DNA from: Litchfieldia alkalitelluris
GTDB taxonomy: Bacteria; Bacillota; Bacilli; Bacillales; Bacillaceae_L
Assembly (NCBI RefSeq): GCF_002019645.1
Contig: NZ_KV917374.1
Location: forward strand, 1,748,696-1,812,695
DNA length: 64,000 nt
Direction of reading: 5' to 3'
Part shown: positions 47,827-57,092 of the stretch, piece by piece
Layout: each line of letters starts with the position of its first letter
How positions within the stretch are numbered: position 1 is the stretch's first letter
Notes under the pieces: generated by a model
Told to the model about the DNA's origin: nothing
The model's database searches: none
What the model saw: the letters and a program-made list of their open reading frames with translations, nothing else
Position numbers and translations under genes: made by a program

Positions 47827-49297
47827 GATTACGGTTTATGACGATTATCAAAAAAGCTGGGTGTCACTAAATAAAGTATACCTAGAGGAAGCAAGAAGCT
47901 ATAGATGGAGAACTCGCTCAAAGCAAGCATTTCAATTTCACATGCAGCATCTTTCATTACCGATGAACAAAACACTTGAAGGCTGGGAGGGGATATTTGA
48001 AACACCCTTTCAAAGTGGCATTGTCTCATTTGCAATTACCTCTCAGATAGGCGTAGACTATATTGATAACTATATTTATACTGACCATCGCAAGCTAACT
48101 GAGCAACAATATACAATTCTATTAGACGATTTATTAAAAGAAGCAAGCATTTGCTTCCAACAATCGGGACTAGAAACAAATATAGCAGCAAACGGATTCA
48201 CACGAGACTTATCTATGCTGCAGTGGATGTATATAGAATCTGAAATGTACAAGTTAAGAACAATATTTCTAAAGATTGAAAAGCACCCTTTAAGGAATTT
48301 GCGAAAAGAAGAACTACTTATGAAACGTGAGCGGGTTAAGACTGTGACTCCACGAACGATCGCATGGATGGAAAGATATGGTGAAACCTTTGGTGCAACA
48401 CCATCAAAATTACCAAGTCACATCCAAACAACCAAAGTGGAAGAAACCTTTGATGTGTATGAAAATCGGGTAATTCTTCTCCAACTAAATGACCTTGAAG
48501 CTTTATTGAAATCATATAGAACTCTTCATGACGTGGATATCCAAAGAAAGGCAAACCAATTTCTAGATTGGATCAGTCTCTGGAAAAAGGGAGAATTTCT
48601 GCAGAAGATAAAACCACATACTGGTACTGTGAAAATCACTCAAGTTTTTCGGAAGCATTCTGTATATCGTCTTTGGTATCAATGGTTTCAATCGCTTTAT
48701 CAATTTAAGGAAATCACCTTTGATCTCCAGCAAAAATTAAGTTTAAAAGACACGTATTTGTTATATGAAATGTGGTGCTTTATGCAAATCATCCGTATCT
48801 TACGGGAAGTAGACTTGCTAGAGAATACAGCAGAGCTATTTACGAAAAAGGACGGATTTTATTTTTTACGATTAGCTGAGAACAAAGAAAGTACAGTTAA
48901 GCTCAAGAACGGGGCAACACTTACTTACCAGAAAATTATCCAATTAAACACAAGCCCTTACTATTCGTACACTCAGAGAATGATCCCTGATATTGTGATC
49001 GATTATCAAGATCAGTTGTATGTGATGGACCCTAAGTATCGGATTCCTGCTAATCTACCCATGGCCTTAGGGGAGATGCATAAATATCGGGACGGAATAT
49101 TGACTAGGGAAGATGATTCGCGGGTTGTGAAGGAAGTATATATTTTAACTCCGACAGAATGTGATATGCCGAGTGAAGAGGATTTTTATGATAGTAGGTT
49201 TCATCAAAGGTATCATATGGGTGCTTATTGGTTTTCTCCTGGGGAGGAATTGGAAATGTTTGAAGAGTGGGTTAGGAAGTTATTCTCATTCTCTTAA
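47801..49297 (+). CDS. mcrC: McrC-like PD-(D/E)XK nuclease subunit
   Basis: 498 aa, the partner of the preceding AAA+ motor. The N-terminal part (DUF2357-like) contains beta-rich and helical segments such as TFDVYENRVILLQL. The nuclease core appears near residues 394-413 as MIPDIVIDYQDQLYVMDPKYR, with Asp and DxK in the PD-(D/E)XK arrangement, followed by EMHKYRDGIL. The long overlap with mcrB (26 bases) and a ribosome site GAGGAATTAG within mcrB indicate coupled translation. It is predicted to cut DNA once the motor has loaded. Assignment to a precise McrC subtype is uncertain. Confidence 0.82.
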   Translation: MAPLNSGVKITVYDDYQKSWVSLNKVYLEEARSYRWRTRSKQAFQFHMQHLSLPMNKTLEGWEGIFETPFQSGIVSFAITSQIGVDYIDNYIYTDHRKLTEQQYTILLDDLLKEASICFQQSGLETNIAANGFTRDLSMLQWMYIESEMYKLRTIFLKIEKHPLRNLRKEELLMKRERVKTVTPRTIAWMERYGETFGATPSKLPSHIQTTKVEETFDVYENRVILLQLNDLEALLKSYRTLHDVDIQRKANQFLDWISLWKKGEFLQKIKPHTGTVKITQVFRKHSVYRLWYQWFQSLYQFKEITFDLQQKLSLKDTYLLYEMWCFMQIIRILREVDLLENTAELFTKKDGFYFLRLAENKESTVKLKNGATLTYQKIIQLNTSPYYSYTQRMIPDIVIDYQDQLYVMDPKYRIPANLPMALGEMHKYRDGILTREDDSRVVKEVYILTPTECDMPSEEDFYDSRFHQRYHMGAYWFSPGEELEMFEEWVRKLFSFS

Positions 49298-49345
49298 AAC
49301 AACCCATTTATTTTAAAATTAAAGGCCAAAAGAAGGAGCGATTTT

Positions 49346-50134
49346 ATGGAAAAAAATTACTATCTTGAGTTAATTCAAAGTACTTTTTCTACTTTATTAC
49401 TAGATGCTATTCAATACTTTCCTGAGAATTCGAAGAAAGTACATTATGAATCTAGCGGATTATTATTTGGAGTTGAAAGTGGAGAGCAAATGGAGTGTGA
49501 CTATGTTTTTCCAGTAGGGAGTGTTGAAAAAAGAACAAGTAGTTCGATTTTAACAAACCCAAAAGTGGATCAAGCACTAAAATCATCTAGGCAATTGTTT
49601 TCTACATCAACATTTATTGGAACATACCACAGCCATCCTTATGAGGAATATTTTCCTGACTGGTGCTGCCCGAGTAATGCTGATGTGCTTTATTCTTTAA
49701 ATAACAAATTTCCATACGAAGTGATCATCGCTATGACTAGGAATAGTATGGAAGATAAACCATTAACGATTGAATTTTATGAAGGTGAAGGCTATGAGTA
49801 TATTCATAATTCCAAGAGAGAAGGAAATAGTGCTCCAGATTTGAAGAAGTTAGGTTATAAAACAGCATATTTAATTGGAGAGTTTCAAAAATATAAATTT
49901 GAAATTAGAGCTTTTCAATTTACGGGTAAATCACTAATCGACATAGATTTAGAATCTTCAGAAGCAGAGCTATTATCATTGTTACAACAAGAAGAAATCC
50001 ATTTAAATGAGATAGACCAAAAAGACATTTCACGTCTTAGAAAGATGGAGTATAACTTAAGAACGAAACAAGCAAACGAAAAAAGTGAGAGTAATTTGCA
50101 ATACCATCTTTCAAAGTTAAAGGTTAATAGTTAG
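49346..50134 (+). CDS. JAMM/MPN-like metalloprotease-fold protein
   Basis: 262 aa. The N-terminal domain has the layout of a JAB1/MPN zinc peptidase: Glu35 in YESSGLLFG, HSH at 95-97 in GTYHSHP, then SNAD with Ser110 and Asp113. The HxH-to-Ser spacing is about five residues longer than the usual seven, and WCC (107-109) lies in that insert, so zinc binding may differ or activity may be reduced. The C-terminal 100 residues are charged helix. ATG has AAGGAGCG upstream, 48 bases after the McrC-like gene, and a terminator follows, making it the third gene of that operon. It may process a protein partner of the McrBC-like complex; that role is inference. Confidence 0.7.
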   Translation: MEKNYYLELIQSTFSTLLLDAIQYFPENSKKVHYESSGLLFGVESGEQMECDYVFPVGSVEKRTSSSILTNPKVDQALKSSRQLFSTSTFIGTYHSHPYEEYFPDWCCPSNADVLYSLNNKFPYEVIIAMTRNSMEDKPLTIEFYEGEGYEYIHNSKREGNSAPDLKKLGYKTAYLIGEFQKYKFEIRAFQFTGKSLIDIDLESSEAELLSLLQQEEIHLNEIDQKDISRLRKMEYNLRTKQANEKSESNLQYHLSKLKVNS

Positions 50135-50146
50135 TTTTGGTAAATA

Positions 50147-50182
50147 GAAGGGCATATCGTCTTATGATGATATGCTCTTCTA
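50147..50182 (+). terminator. Terminator closing the McrBC-like operon
   Basis: AGAAGGGCATATC and GATATGCTCTTCT form a stem of about 13 pairs with a short loop, starting 12 bases after the JAMM-like gene. Confidence 0.8.
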
Positions 50183-50424
50183 TTATGTAATGTAATACTA
50201 CAATTGGAGCCTAAGGAAGAGAATGAATTCCTGCTATTTAAACAGAAATAGATACTGACTCTATAAATTAGACTCTTCTTAATTCATCGCCTTAAAAAAA
50301 TACCTAAGCTAAAAAAAAGTCCTTTTTTTAAACACACATATATTCTAACCAACTTTATAAGTAATTTAGTTTATTTAGGAAATACTAAAAGTAATAAATA
50401 AACTTTGTTGAGGTGTTTAATAAT

Positions 50425-50913
50425 ATGACATCAAAGAAACATAATATTTTCAACTTTTTGTTGGTAGCCATTCCTTGGCTATCCGTGTTTTTTCTAGATA
50501 AGAGAAGTATCAAGCGTTATTCTGTCTCAAGTATCTTAATCGCTATTTATGAGGTAATCAGTCATATAAATGGGCGTAAAAAGAAGTACTGGAAGTTTTA
50601 CGAACAGCCAAAGAATTTTTTTAGGGATGAACTTCCTTTTGATCTTGGTCCCTACGTACCTGCGTCTATGTGGATCCTTAAATATACATATAAAAACTTC
50701 AAGCTGTTTGTAATAGTTAACGCAATATTTAATGCATTCTTTGCATTTCTCTTTATTCCGTTTCTTGAGAAAATTAAAATCTTGCGATTACACCGGTTAA
50801 ACTATTTTCAATTCTTCTTGTACATTCATTACAAGGCCTATCTTTTATATGGGGTGCAGTATTTGATTGAAAAGGTAAGAAAATCTAATCAGATGGATGA
50901 AAGATTTAATTAA
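50425..50913 (+). CDS. Small multi-pass membrane protein of unknown function
   Basis: About 162 aa with hydrophobic stretches near residues 8-24 (IFNFLLVAIPWLSVFFL), 35-48 and 97-115 (FVIVNAIFNAFFAFLFIPF), and a further weakly hydrophobic C-terminal helix. The loops are strongly basic and aromatic. Plain Bacillales hypothetical membrane protein; family name not recognised. ATG 50425 fits TTGAGGTG better than the GTG at 50413. Monocistronic with flanking hairpins. Confidence 0.7.
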   Translation: MTSKKHNIFNFLLVAIPWLSVFFLDKRSIKRYSVSSILIAIYEVISHINGRKKKYWKFYEQPKNFFRDELPFDLGPYVPASMWILKYTYKNFKLFVIVNAIFNAFFAFLFIPFLEKIKILRLHRLNYFQFFLYIHYKAYLLYGVQYLIEKVRKSNQMDERFN

Positions 50914-50996
50914 TTATTAGTAGTACGGTTGTTACTGCTGCAAGCAGCGACGTGATGATTTTTAAAGGTGATAAAGAGAGTAGAAGAGAGAATGTT

Positions 50997-51033
50997 AATT
51001 AGGGTCTTACCTTTTGGTGAGGGCCTATTTTTA
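50997..51033 (+). terminator. Terminator-like hairpin
   Basis: TTAGGGTCTTACC-tttt-GGTGAGGGCCTA followed by a T-run. It resembles the hairpin at 2176-2203 and lies about 85 bases after the membrane-protein gene. Confidence 0.6.
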
Positions 51034-51055
51034 TATCTAATAAATAATTCTTATT

Positions 51056-51232
51056 CTAAAAGATACTTTCAATGATGGCTAACATCATGCAAGCTGAAAT
51101 AATGAAGTTAATAAAAAAAATGGTGTTTATTCGCTCCTTCTCTTTGCACTCCCGGTTCTGACCTAGCTGCTGCCTATATAGTTTCTGAACATGTCTTTGC
51201 TTAAAATTAGGGAACTCATTGTGTTCGTTCAT
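51056..51232 (-). CDS. 58-aa single-helix membrane microprotein (candidate)
   Basis: A short open frame starts MNEHNEFPNFKQRHVQKLYR. It continues with a basic, Gln-rich region (about residues 11-34) and ends in one hydrophobic helix (about residues 36-55, NTIFFINFIISACMMLA) and IIESIF. The organisation (charged N-terminal half, C-terminal helix) is that of a tail-anchored microprotein. A weak GGGTGATGTG precedes the ATG. Coding status rests on composition and the compact reading, with no homologue recognised. Confidence 0.5.
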   Translation of the reverse strand: MNEHNEFPNFKQRHVQKLYRQQLGQNRECKEKERINTIFFINFIISACMMLAIIESIF

Positions 51233-51401
51233 CTCACATCACCCGATCCAAGTATTTTCCAAGCTACTTAAATAGACGTATTTATAGTCAAAAAGTTGCA
51301 AGGATACCGTGTGAATAAAGCCCATATATTAGGGAAGAGAGGACAGGTTCAATTACCTGATAATTAGGTATTCGTTCGTTGTATCACCAGTCCGCAATCA
51401 T

Positions 51402-51434
51402 AAGGAAGCATGAGAACCGTCCCCGCGCTTCCTT
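51402..51434. repeat. Short hairpin repeat of Bacillus type
   Basis: AAGGAAGC / GCTTCCTT arms enclose ATGAGAACCGTCCCC. The GAGAACCGTCCC core is, from memory, a widely dispersed short element in Bacillus intergenic regions. Function unknown. Confidence 0.5.
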
Positions 51435-51537
51435 GAAAACGCCCTCATTTACCTCGTGAAAATTTATATGTGAGGTTTTCTTACATGATTTAACACAAAC
51501 AAAATTACATGTGATAAAGTGTGTTTAATCAACTTAG

Positions 51538-51607
51538 CTATCAGACAGGTAGGTATGAACATTCAATAGTTAGAAGCTTTTTTTAAAAGATTACCTATCA
51601 GACAGGT
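51538..51607 (+). promoter_or_regulatory. Repeated operator upstream of the GntR gene
   Basis: CTATCAGACAGGT occurs twice, at 51538-51550 and 51595-51607. The second copy reads ACCTATCAGACAGGT, an imperfect palindrome. They lie 57 bases apart and directly before the regulator gene, as expected for autoregulation by a FadR-type GntR dimer, possibly with looping. The promoter itself could not be placed precisely. Confidence 0.7.
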
Positions 51608-51634
51608 TCTTAAAAAATTATAAGGGGGAATGGA

Positions 51635-52357
51635 ATGGCCAAGAAGGTGAGTTCAATTGTGATGAAGCATATTACTGATATGATCAGGAGTGGTCAATAT
51701 ACTACTGGCAGCAAACTTCCTTCTGAACGAGAATTAAGGGAAATGTTCAAGGTGGGGAGATCCTCGGTTAGGGAAGCATTAAGCACATTGGTAGACATGG
51801 ATGTAGTTGAAAAAAGAAATGGGGTAGGTGTTTTTGTTAAGAAAACAGATTTAAACCATTTGGTAGATACGTTTGTAGTATCTGCACTGCTAGATTCAAA
51901 GGTTTCTCGAGAAATATTGGATTTTCGACTAATACTTGAGGTTGAAACAGCGGGTATTGCGGCTTTAATGGCGACTGAGGAAGATCTGTTAGAAATGGAG
52001 CTTGCTATACAATCCTATTCCGATGCGATTGATTCTAAACAGGATACAGTTGAACCAGATGAATTATTTCATAAAGCAATAGTCATGGCAACAAGAAATA
52101 GCATTCTATTAAAGGTCTATCATTTTATTTCAGATTTACTTCATTCTTTTAAGATTGATTTAGTCAAGGTTGAAAACAAAGAAAACACTTTGTATTACCA
52201 TCAGAAAATATATGATGCGATAAAGAAAGGGAATGAGAAAGAAGCAAGGCAGATGATGAGAGAACATCTTTTAGAATTTAAAGAGCAATTTAATGACATG
52301 AATACTCAAAGAGAAACAGAGTGTGATGATCAAGAGGCTATCCAGAAAGCTAATTAA
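51635..52357 (+). CDS. GntR-family transcriptional regulator (FadR/FCD type)
   Basis: 240 aa. Winged helix at residues 1-70 with GSKLPSERELREMFKVGRSSVREAL and GVGVFVKK. A C-terminal all-helical FCD ligand domain follows, with the Asp/His metal-site residues in DELFHKAIVMAT and YYHQKIYDAI. Such regulators sense small organic acids. It stands at the head of the operon with the gamma-glutamyltransferase-family enzyme and the tricarboxylate transporter, and repeated operator sequences lie just upstream, so it probably represses this operon until its acid or peptide inducer is present. ATG after AAGGGGGAA. Confidence 0.92.
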   Translation: MAKKVSSIVMKHITDMIRSGQYTTGSKLPSERELREMFKVGRSSVREALSTLVDMDVVEKRNGVGVFVKKTDLNHLVDTFVVSALLDSKVSREILDFRLILEVETAGIAALMATEEDLLEMELAIQSYSDAIDSKQDTVEPDELFHKAIVMATRNSILLKVYHFISDLLHSFKIDLVKVENKENTLYYHQKIYDAIKKGNEKEARQMMREHLLEFKEQFNDMNTQRETECDDQEAIQKAN

Positions 52358-52389
52358 TGTTGTTCGTAACAGAATGGAGTGTTACCTAA

Positions 52390-54006
52390 ATGAAAGTAAA
52401 TTATCTATACCATCCATACACTTCCCAACGAATGACCACATTTTCTAGAAATGGGATGGTTGCGACTTCACAGCCATTAGCTGCTGAGGCTGGTTTAGGG
52501 GTATTAAAAAAAGGTGGCAATGCCGTTGATGCTGCGATAGCAACAGCAGCTTGCTTAACAGTTGTTGAGCCAACGTCTAATGGAATAGGGAGTGATGCTT
52601 TTGCCTTGGTATGGATGAAGGGCGAGTTATACGGCTTAAACTCAAGTGGTGCAGCTCCAAAAAATATTTCTATTGAAGCTGTTAAGAACCGAGGCTATGA
52701 AGAAATGCCGAAATACGGGTGGATTCCAGTGACAGTTCCTGGTGCACCTGGAGCATGGGCAGAGCTTTCAAGAAGGTTTGGGAAACTACCACTTATTGAC
52801 GTCCTTCAGCCTGCGATTGAATATGCAGAAAAAGGCTTTCCGCTATCTCCAATACTAGGGAGAAACTGGAAAAAGGCTTTTGAACTTTATAAAAAGGACC
52901 TAACCACTGAAGAATTTGCTGCATGGTTCGAAACATTTGCACCAAAGGGAAAAGCACCAGAAATCGGTGAGATATGGAGTTCATCCGATCATGCAAAAAC
53001 ACTTCGTGATATTGGTGAAACAAATGGAGAAAGCTTTTATAGAGGTGAAATCTCGAGAAAAATATCTGATTATTCTAAAAAGTGCAATGGATTTTTAACC
53101 TCGGAAGATTTAGCGGCATTTAAACCTGAATGGGTTCAGCCGATCAAAGTGAATTACCGAGGCTATGATGTTTGGGAAATTCCGCCGAATGGTCAAGGAC
53201 TGATCGCCATACTAGCACTTAACACGTTAAAGGGATTAGACATGTCTGGTATCGATACCTCTTCTGTTGAACGTTATCATCAGCAAATCGAAGCAATGAA
53301 ACTAGCATTTGTTGATGGAAAAAAATATATTACTGAGATGAATGACATGTCAGTTAGTGTAGATTCATTACTATCAGAAGAGTATGCAAAGACACGTAGA
53401 GCACTAATCGGTCAAACGGCAATTACTCCTGAACCGGGTACTCCACCTAAAGGAGGAACAGTTTACTTAGCAACAGCCGATGGTGAAGGGAATATGGTTT
53501 CATTTATTCAAAGTAATTATATGGGCTTTGGTTCTGGAATTGTTGTACCTGGAACAGGAATATCCCTACAGAATAGAGGACACAACTTTTCCCTTGATCT
53601 TCATCATGATAATTTTTTACAAGGTGGGAAACGGACATACCATACCATTATTCCAGGATTTTTAACGAAAGATACCGAACCTGTAGGTCCTTTTGGTGTT
53701 ATGGGTGAATTCATGCAACCACAGGGGCATGTCCAGGTGATTATGAACACAATTGATTTCCATTTAAATCCGCAAGCCGCACTTGATGCACCAAGATGGC
53801 AATGGACTGGTGGCAAAAGAGTTTTGGTTGAACCAACTTTTCCTAATCATATTGCACAAGAGCTGGGGAGAAAAGGTCATGAGATCGAAGTGGCTGTGGA
53901 TTCAAGCACATTTGGACGAGGGCAAATTATTTGGAGAGACAATCAAACGGGTGTGTTACAAGGTGGTACTGAATCAAGAACCGATGGAGCAATTGCAGCT
54001 TATTAA
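52390..54006 (+). CDS. Gamma-glutamyltransferase family enzyme (cytosolic type)
   Basis: 538 aa, N-terminal-nucleophile hydrolase related to gamma-glutamyltranspeptidase. The conserved start MVATSQPLAAEAGLGVLKKGGNAVDAA is followed by the autoprocessing site KGGTVYL, with the nucleophile Thr at about 357. There is no signal peptide, unlike secreted GGT, so it resembles cytosolic family members such as YwrD. It would hydrolyse a gamma-glutamyl or related amide bond after import. Located 32 bases after the GntR gene and 57 before the transporter genes, it is part of one operon. Exact substrate unknown; members of the family also act on other N-acylated compounds. Confidence 0.88.
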   Translation: MKVNYLYHPYTSQRMTTFSRNGMVATSQPLAAEAGLGVLKKGGNAVDAAIATAACLTVVEPTSNGIGSDAFALVWMKGELYGLNSSGAAPKNISIEAVKNRGYEEMPKYGWIPVTVPGAPGAWAELSRRFGKLPLIDVLQPAIEYAEKGFPLSPILGRNWKKAFELYKKDLTTEEFAAWFETFAPKGKAPEIGEIWSSSDHAKTLRDIGETNGESFYRGEISRKISDYSKKCNGFLTSEDLAAFKPEWVQPIKVNYRGYDVWEIPPNGQGLIAILALNTLKGLDMSGIDTSSVERYHQQIEAMKLAFVDGKKYITEMNDMSVSVDSLLSEEYAKTRRALIGQTAITPEPGTPPKGGTVYLATADGEGNMVSFIQSNYMGFGSGIVVPGTGISLQNRGHNFSLDLHHDNFLQGGKRTYHTIIPGFLTKDTEPVGPFGVMGEFMQPQGHVQVIMNTIDFHLNPQAALDAPRWQWTGGKRVLVEPTFPNHIAQELGRKGHEIEVAVDSSTFGRGQIIWRDNQTGVLQGGTESRTDGAIAAY

Positions 54007-54063
54007 ATAGGTAAAGTTAAATGATCATACATCAAAAATGATAAAAGAAAAGGGGTAATAATT

Positions 54064-55068
54064 ATGAAAAAAATGATGTTAGTTTTCCTATCAATCATGC
54101 TTTTAATCGCATTAGCCGCTTGTGGAAGTTCTTCAAATGGAGCAAGTTCACAGTCAAACAGTGAGGGCACAAGTAATTTTCCTGATAAACCAGTGAAGCT
54201 AGTGATTCCATATCCACCAGGTGGGGGAACTGATGTATTATTTAGACTTGTCGCACAGTATGCAGAAAAGCATTTAGGTCAAACGATTGTTCCAACGAAT
54301 ATGGCTGGAGCTACAGCAACGGTTGGTTCTCGATTTGTTAAAGATGCAGATCCAGATGGTTATACAGTTTTAGGAATTCATCAGGTGATGGCAACGGCTC
54401 AGCATACGGGTGTTGTTGATTATGGTTTCTCATCATTTGATCCAGTTTTCCTAATGACGTCTACTCCACATATTCCGTCAATTAGCAAAGCATTCAGTGA
54501 AAAGCATGGAATTAAAAACGTAACGGATTTAGTGAATTATGTAAAAGCAGGTAATAAATTAACGTGGGCATATACGGTAGGTTCTGAGGATCATTACACA
54601 ATTGCGGCTTTAATGGATGCAGCTGGAGTGGATCCTAGATCATTAAATTATGTGAGTTATGATGGAACGGCTCCACAGTATGCAGCAATCCTAGCTAATC
54701 AAGTAGATGGGATGACAGGTGATTACGCATCAGGAAAAGGTTACTTTGATGAAGGTACTTTAGTTCCTTTAGGAATGGTTGATGCAGAAAGAAATCCGTT
54801 TTTACCAGAAGTTCCAACTGTAAAAGAACAAGGAATCGACTTTGAAGTAACTGTTGATAGAGGTGTATTAGCACCAAAAGGAACACCAGCTGAAGTAGTA
54901 GAAATAATTAGTGAAGCATTTAAGAAGGCATTAGAAGAACCAGAGCTACAAGAAAAAATTAAGGAGCTTGGAAGTTTCCCAAATTATAAAGCTACTGAAG
55001 AATACAAAACACATCTTGAAGAGTTAGATGCAAAGATGGGTGAATTGGCGCCGAAAATGAAATTCTAA
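54064..55068 (+). CDS. tctC: TctC (Bug)-type substrate-binding lipoprotein
   Basis: 334 aa. Extracellular binding protein of a tripartite tricarboxylate transporter. The lipoprotein signal peptide ends ALAAC with lipidated Cys20 and a Ser/Asn-rich linker follows. The Bug fold is shown by FPDKPVKLVIPYPPGGGTDVLFR, GATATVGSRFVKDADPDGYT and GVLAPKGTPAEVVEI. Bug proteins bind carboxylates such as citrate, glutamate or pyroglutamate-like acids, so a gamma-glutamyl-type carboxylate fits with the enzyme encoded upstream. ATG after AAAAGGGG. Operon member with TctB and TctA. Confidence 0.9.
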   Translation: MKKMMLVFLSIMLLIALAACGSSSNGASSQSNSEGTSNFPDKPVKLVIPYPPGGGTDVLFRLVAQYAEKHLGQTIVPTNMAGATATVGSRFVKDADPDGYTVLGIHQVMATAQHTGVVDYGFSSFDPVFLMTSTPHIPSISKAFSEKHGIKNVTDLVNYVKAGNKLTWAYTVGSEDHYTIAALMDAAGVDPRSLNYVSYDGTAPQYAAILANQVDGMTGDYASGKGYFDEGTLVPLGMVDAERNPFLPEVPTVKEQGIDFEVTVDRGVLAPKGTPAEVVEIISEAFKKALEEPELQEKIKELGSFPNYKATEEYKTHLEELDAKMGELAPKMKF

Positions 55069-55095
55069 TCAATAGGTCTATGGGGGGCGAAAAGA

Positions 55096-55548
55096 ATGAT
55101 TAATCGAATTTTTTCTATTGTAGTATTAGCGATTAGTGGATTGTTTTTCTTTCAAACTACTAAATTCTCAGAAAAATCAGGGGTGCAAACCTTCGCCCCC
55201 TCGTTTTTTCCAAGAATCATATTATTTTTAATCGTAATGTTATCTCTTTATTTATTAGTAAAAAGCTTCTTAAAAAAAGATGAGTCAGAGAAGGTTGTTG
55301 TAATGGTAAAAACCTATGTTAAAGAACATTACCAAGTGTTAGTGATGATAGGTATCTTCTTTTTATATATTTTACTCATTCCTATGATTGGCTTTTTAAT
55401 CAGCTCGATTTTCTTCTTATTCATTACTTTTACACTACTAAGACCTAAAAAAGTGAAAAGTCTTTTCGCAAATGCGATTGTGGCGATAGCTTTATCGATT
55501 AGCATTCAATATGTATTTCAACAAATGCTGAATATTTATTTACCATAA
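55096..55548 (+). CDS. tctB: TctB small membrane subunit
   Basis: 150 aa with four predicted transmembrane helices, including ILFLIVMLSLYLLV and LVMIGIFFLYILLIPMIGFLIS. The gene is placed between TctC and TctA, as is typical. It is poorly conserved in sequence, so the assignment rests on size, topology and gene order. ATG after GGGGGGCG. Confidence 0.87.
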   Translation: MINRIFSIVVLAISGLFFFQTTKFSEKSGVQTFAPSFFPRIILFLIVMLSLYLLVKSFLKKDESEKVVVMVKTYVKEHYQVLVMIGIFFLYILLIPMIGFLISSIFFLFITFTLLRPKKVKSLFANAIVAIALSISIQYVFQQMLNIYLP

Positions 55549-55562
55549 AGGAGGGGAATTAG

Positions 55563-57092
55563 TTGGATATCTCAATGGTCATGGAAGCATTTCAAGGAAT
55601 CCTTCATCCAACCATGCTTATTACAATTTTTATTGGGGTCCTTGTTGGGATTATTGCTGGGTGTATACCAGGTTTTACGTTTACCATGGCGATTATCTTG
55701 GCATTCCCATTCACTTTTGGTATGGATCCAGTTCAAGGCCTTGCGTTAATGATTGGGATTTATATTGGAGGGTTATCGGGAGGACTTATTTCAGGGATTC
55801 TTCTCGGTATACCAGGTACTCCATCTTCAGTTGTAACTGTGTTTGATGGATATCCGATGACACAGCAAGGTCAATCAGCTAGAGCACTTGGAATTGGTAT
55901 AATGTCTTCAGTACTTGGTACCTTTATCGGTGCAATTGTTTTATTCCTTTTAGGACCTATCATTGCAAAGTTTAGTTTGTTATTTGGTCCATGGGAAATC
56001 TTTTCCTTAATTTTATTTGCTTTAACGCTAGTGGCCGGATTGAGTGGAGCATCACTAGCAAAAGGCTTGCTTGCAGGATGCTTAGGGTTATTAATCGGAA
56101 CAATTGGTATATCACCGACAGGGCAAGTTCGTTTTGATTTTGGAATCAGTCAGTTGTCCTCAGGCTTTTCTCCAATTCCAGTCTTAATTGGTCTATTTGC
56201 ATTATCAACGCTATTTAGTAATATTGAAGAAATTAAAAAAAGTGTTGCAGGAAAGGACACAGCAATTTTAAAGCAACAAGTAAAAATTCCATATCTCCAG
56301 GTTTTAAAGGATATGTATAGGGAAAAGTGGAATGTGTTGAGATCTTCTTTAATTGGCTGTTTTATTGGCTGTCTTCCAGCAGCTGGAGCAGAGTCTGCAA
56401 ACTTTATTAGTTATGATCAGGCGAAAAAGTTTAGTAAAGACAAAGAGAGATTCGGAAAAGGCCATCCAGGTGGAATTGTGGCATCTGAAAGCTCCAACAA
56501 TGCAGTTGCTGGTGGAGCATTCATCCCAACAATTACACTCGGTATCCCAGGGGATGTTGCACAGGCAGTCATGATTGGTGCGCTAATTTTACATGGAATT
56601 ACCCCTGGGCCAGGACTATTTCATACCCAGCCAATTCTAGTAAACTCAATTTATGTAGCGATTATTATTAGTGGAGTTGCTGTTCTTCTCTTACAAACGT
56701 TATTATTACCAATCCTAACGCGTATCACGTTTATACCTAAAGAGTTTTTAGTTCCATCGATTTTATTTTTAAGTACAGTAGGTGCTTTTGCCTTAAACAA
56801 TCAAATCTTTGATATTTGGATCGTTTTTGCTTTCGGAATCATCGGATTTTTATTAATGAAAATGGGGGTACCATTAAGCCCAATTATCCTAGGTTTAATT
56901 TTGGGGCCAACATTAGAAGCTGAAATGACCAGAGCTTTTCAAATGGATACAAGTATAAGCTTATTTTTTACTAGACCAATCTCCTTAACTTTTATCATCT
57001 TAGCCCTTGGATCATTTGTATTTACTGTATTCCAGGTGAATAAGCAGAATAAAAAGACTGTTGAGGCGATTGATATTAAAAAGGGAGCTTGA
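55563..57092 (+). CDS. tctA: TctA large permease subunit
   Basis: 509 aa with about eleven or twelve predicted helices. Conserved TctA elements are GIIAGCIPGFTFTMAIILAFPFTFGM, GGLISGILLGIPGTPSSVVTVFDGYPM and the second repeat IGCLPAAGAESANFISYDQAKKFS with TLGIPGDVAQAVMIGAL. It forms the channel for the cation-driven uptake of the acid bound by TctC. TTG start six bases after AAGGAGGGG. Last gene of the operon. Confidence 0.93.
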   Translation: MDISMVMEAFQGILHPTMLITIFIGVLVGIIAGCIPGFTFTMAIILAFPFTFGMDPVQGLALMIGIYIGGLSGGLISGILLGIPGTPSSVVTVFDGYPMTQQGQSARALGIGIMSSVLGTFIGAIVLFLLGPIIAKFSLLFGPWEIFSLILFALTLVAGLSGASLAKGLLAGCLGLLIGTIGISPTGQVRFDFGISQLSSGFSPIPVLIGLFALSTLFSNIEEIKKSVAGKDTAILKQQVKIPYLQVLKDMYREKWNVLRSSLIGCFIGCLPAAGAESANFISYDQAKKFSKDKERFGKGHPGGIVASESSNNAVAGGAFIPTITLGIPGDVAQAVMIGALILHGITPGPGLFHTQPILVNSIYVAIIISGVAVLLLQTLLLPILTRITFIPKEFLVPSILFLSTVGAFALNNQIFDIWIVFAFGIIGFLLMKMGVPLSPIILGLILGPTLEAEMTRAFQMDTSISLFFTRPISLTFIILALGSFVFTVFQVNKQNKKTVEAIDIKKGA

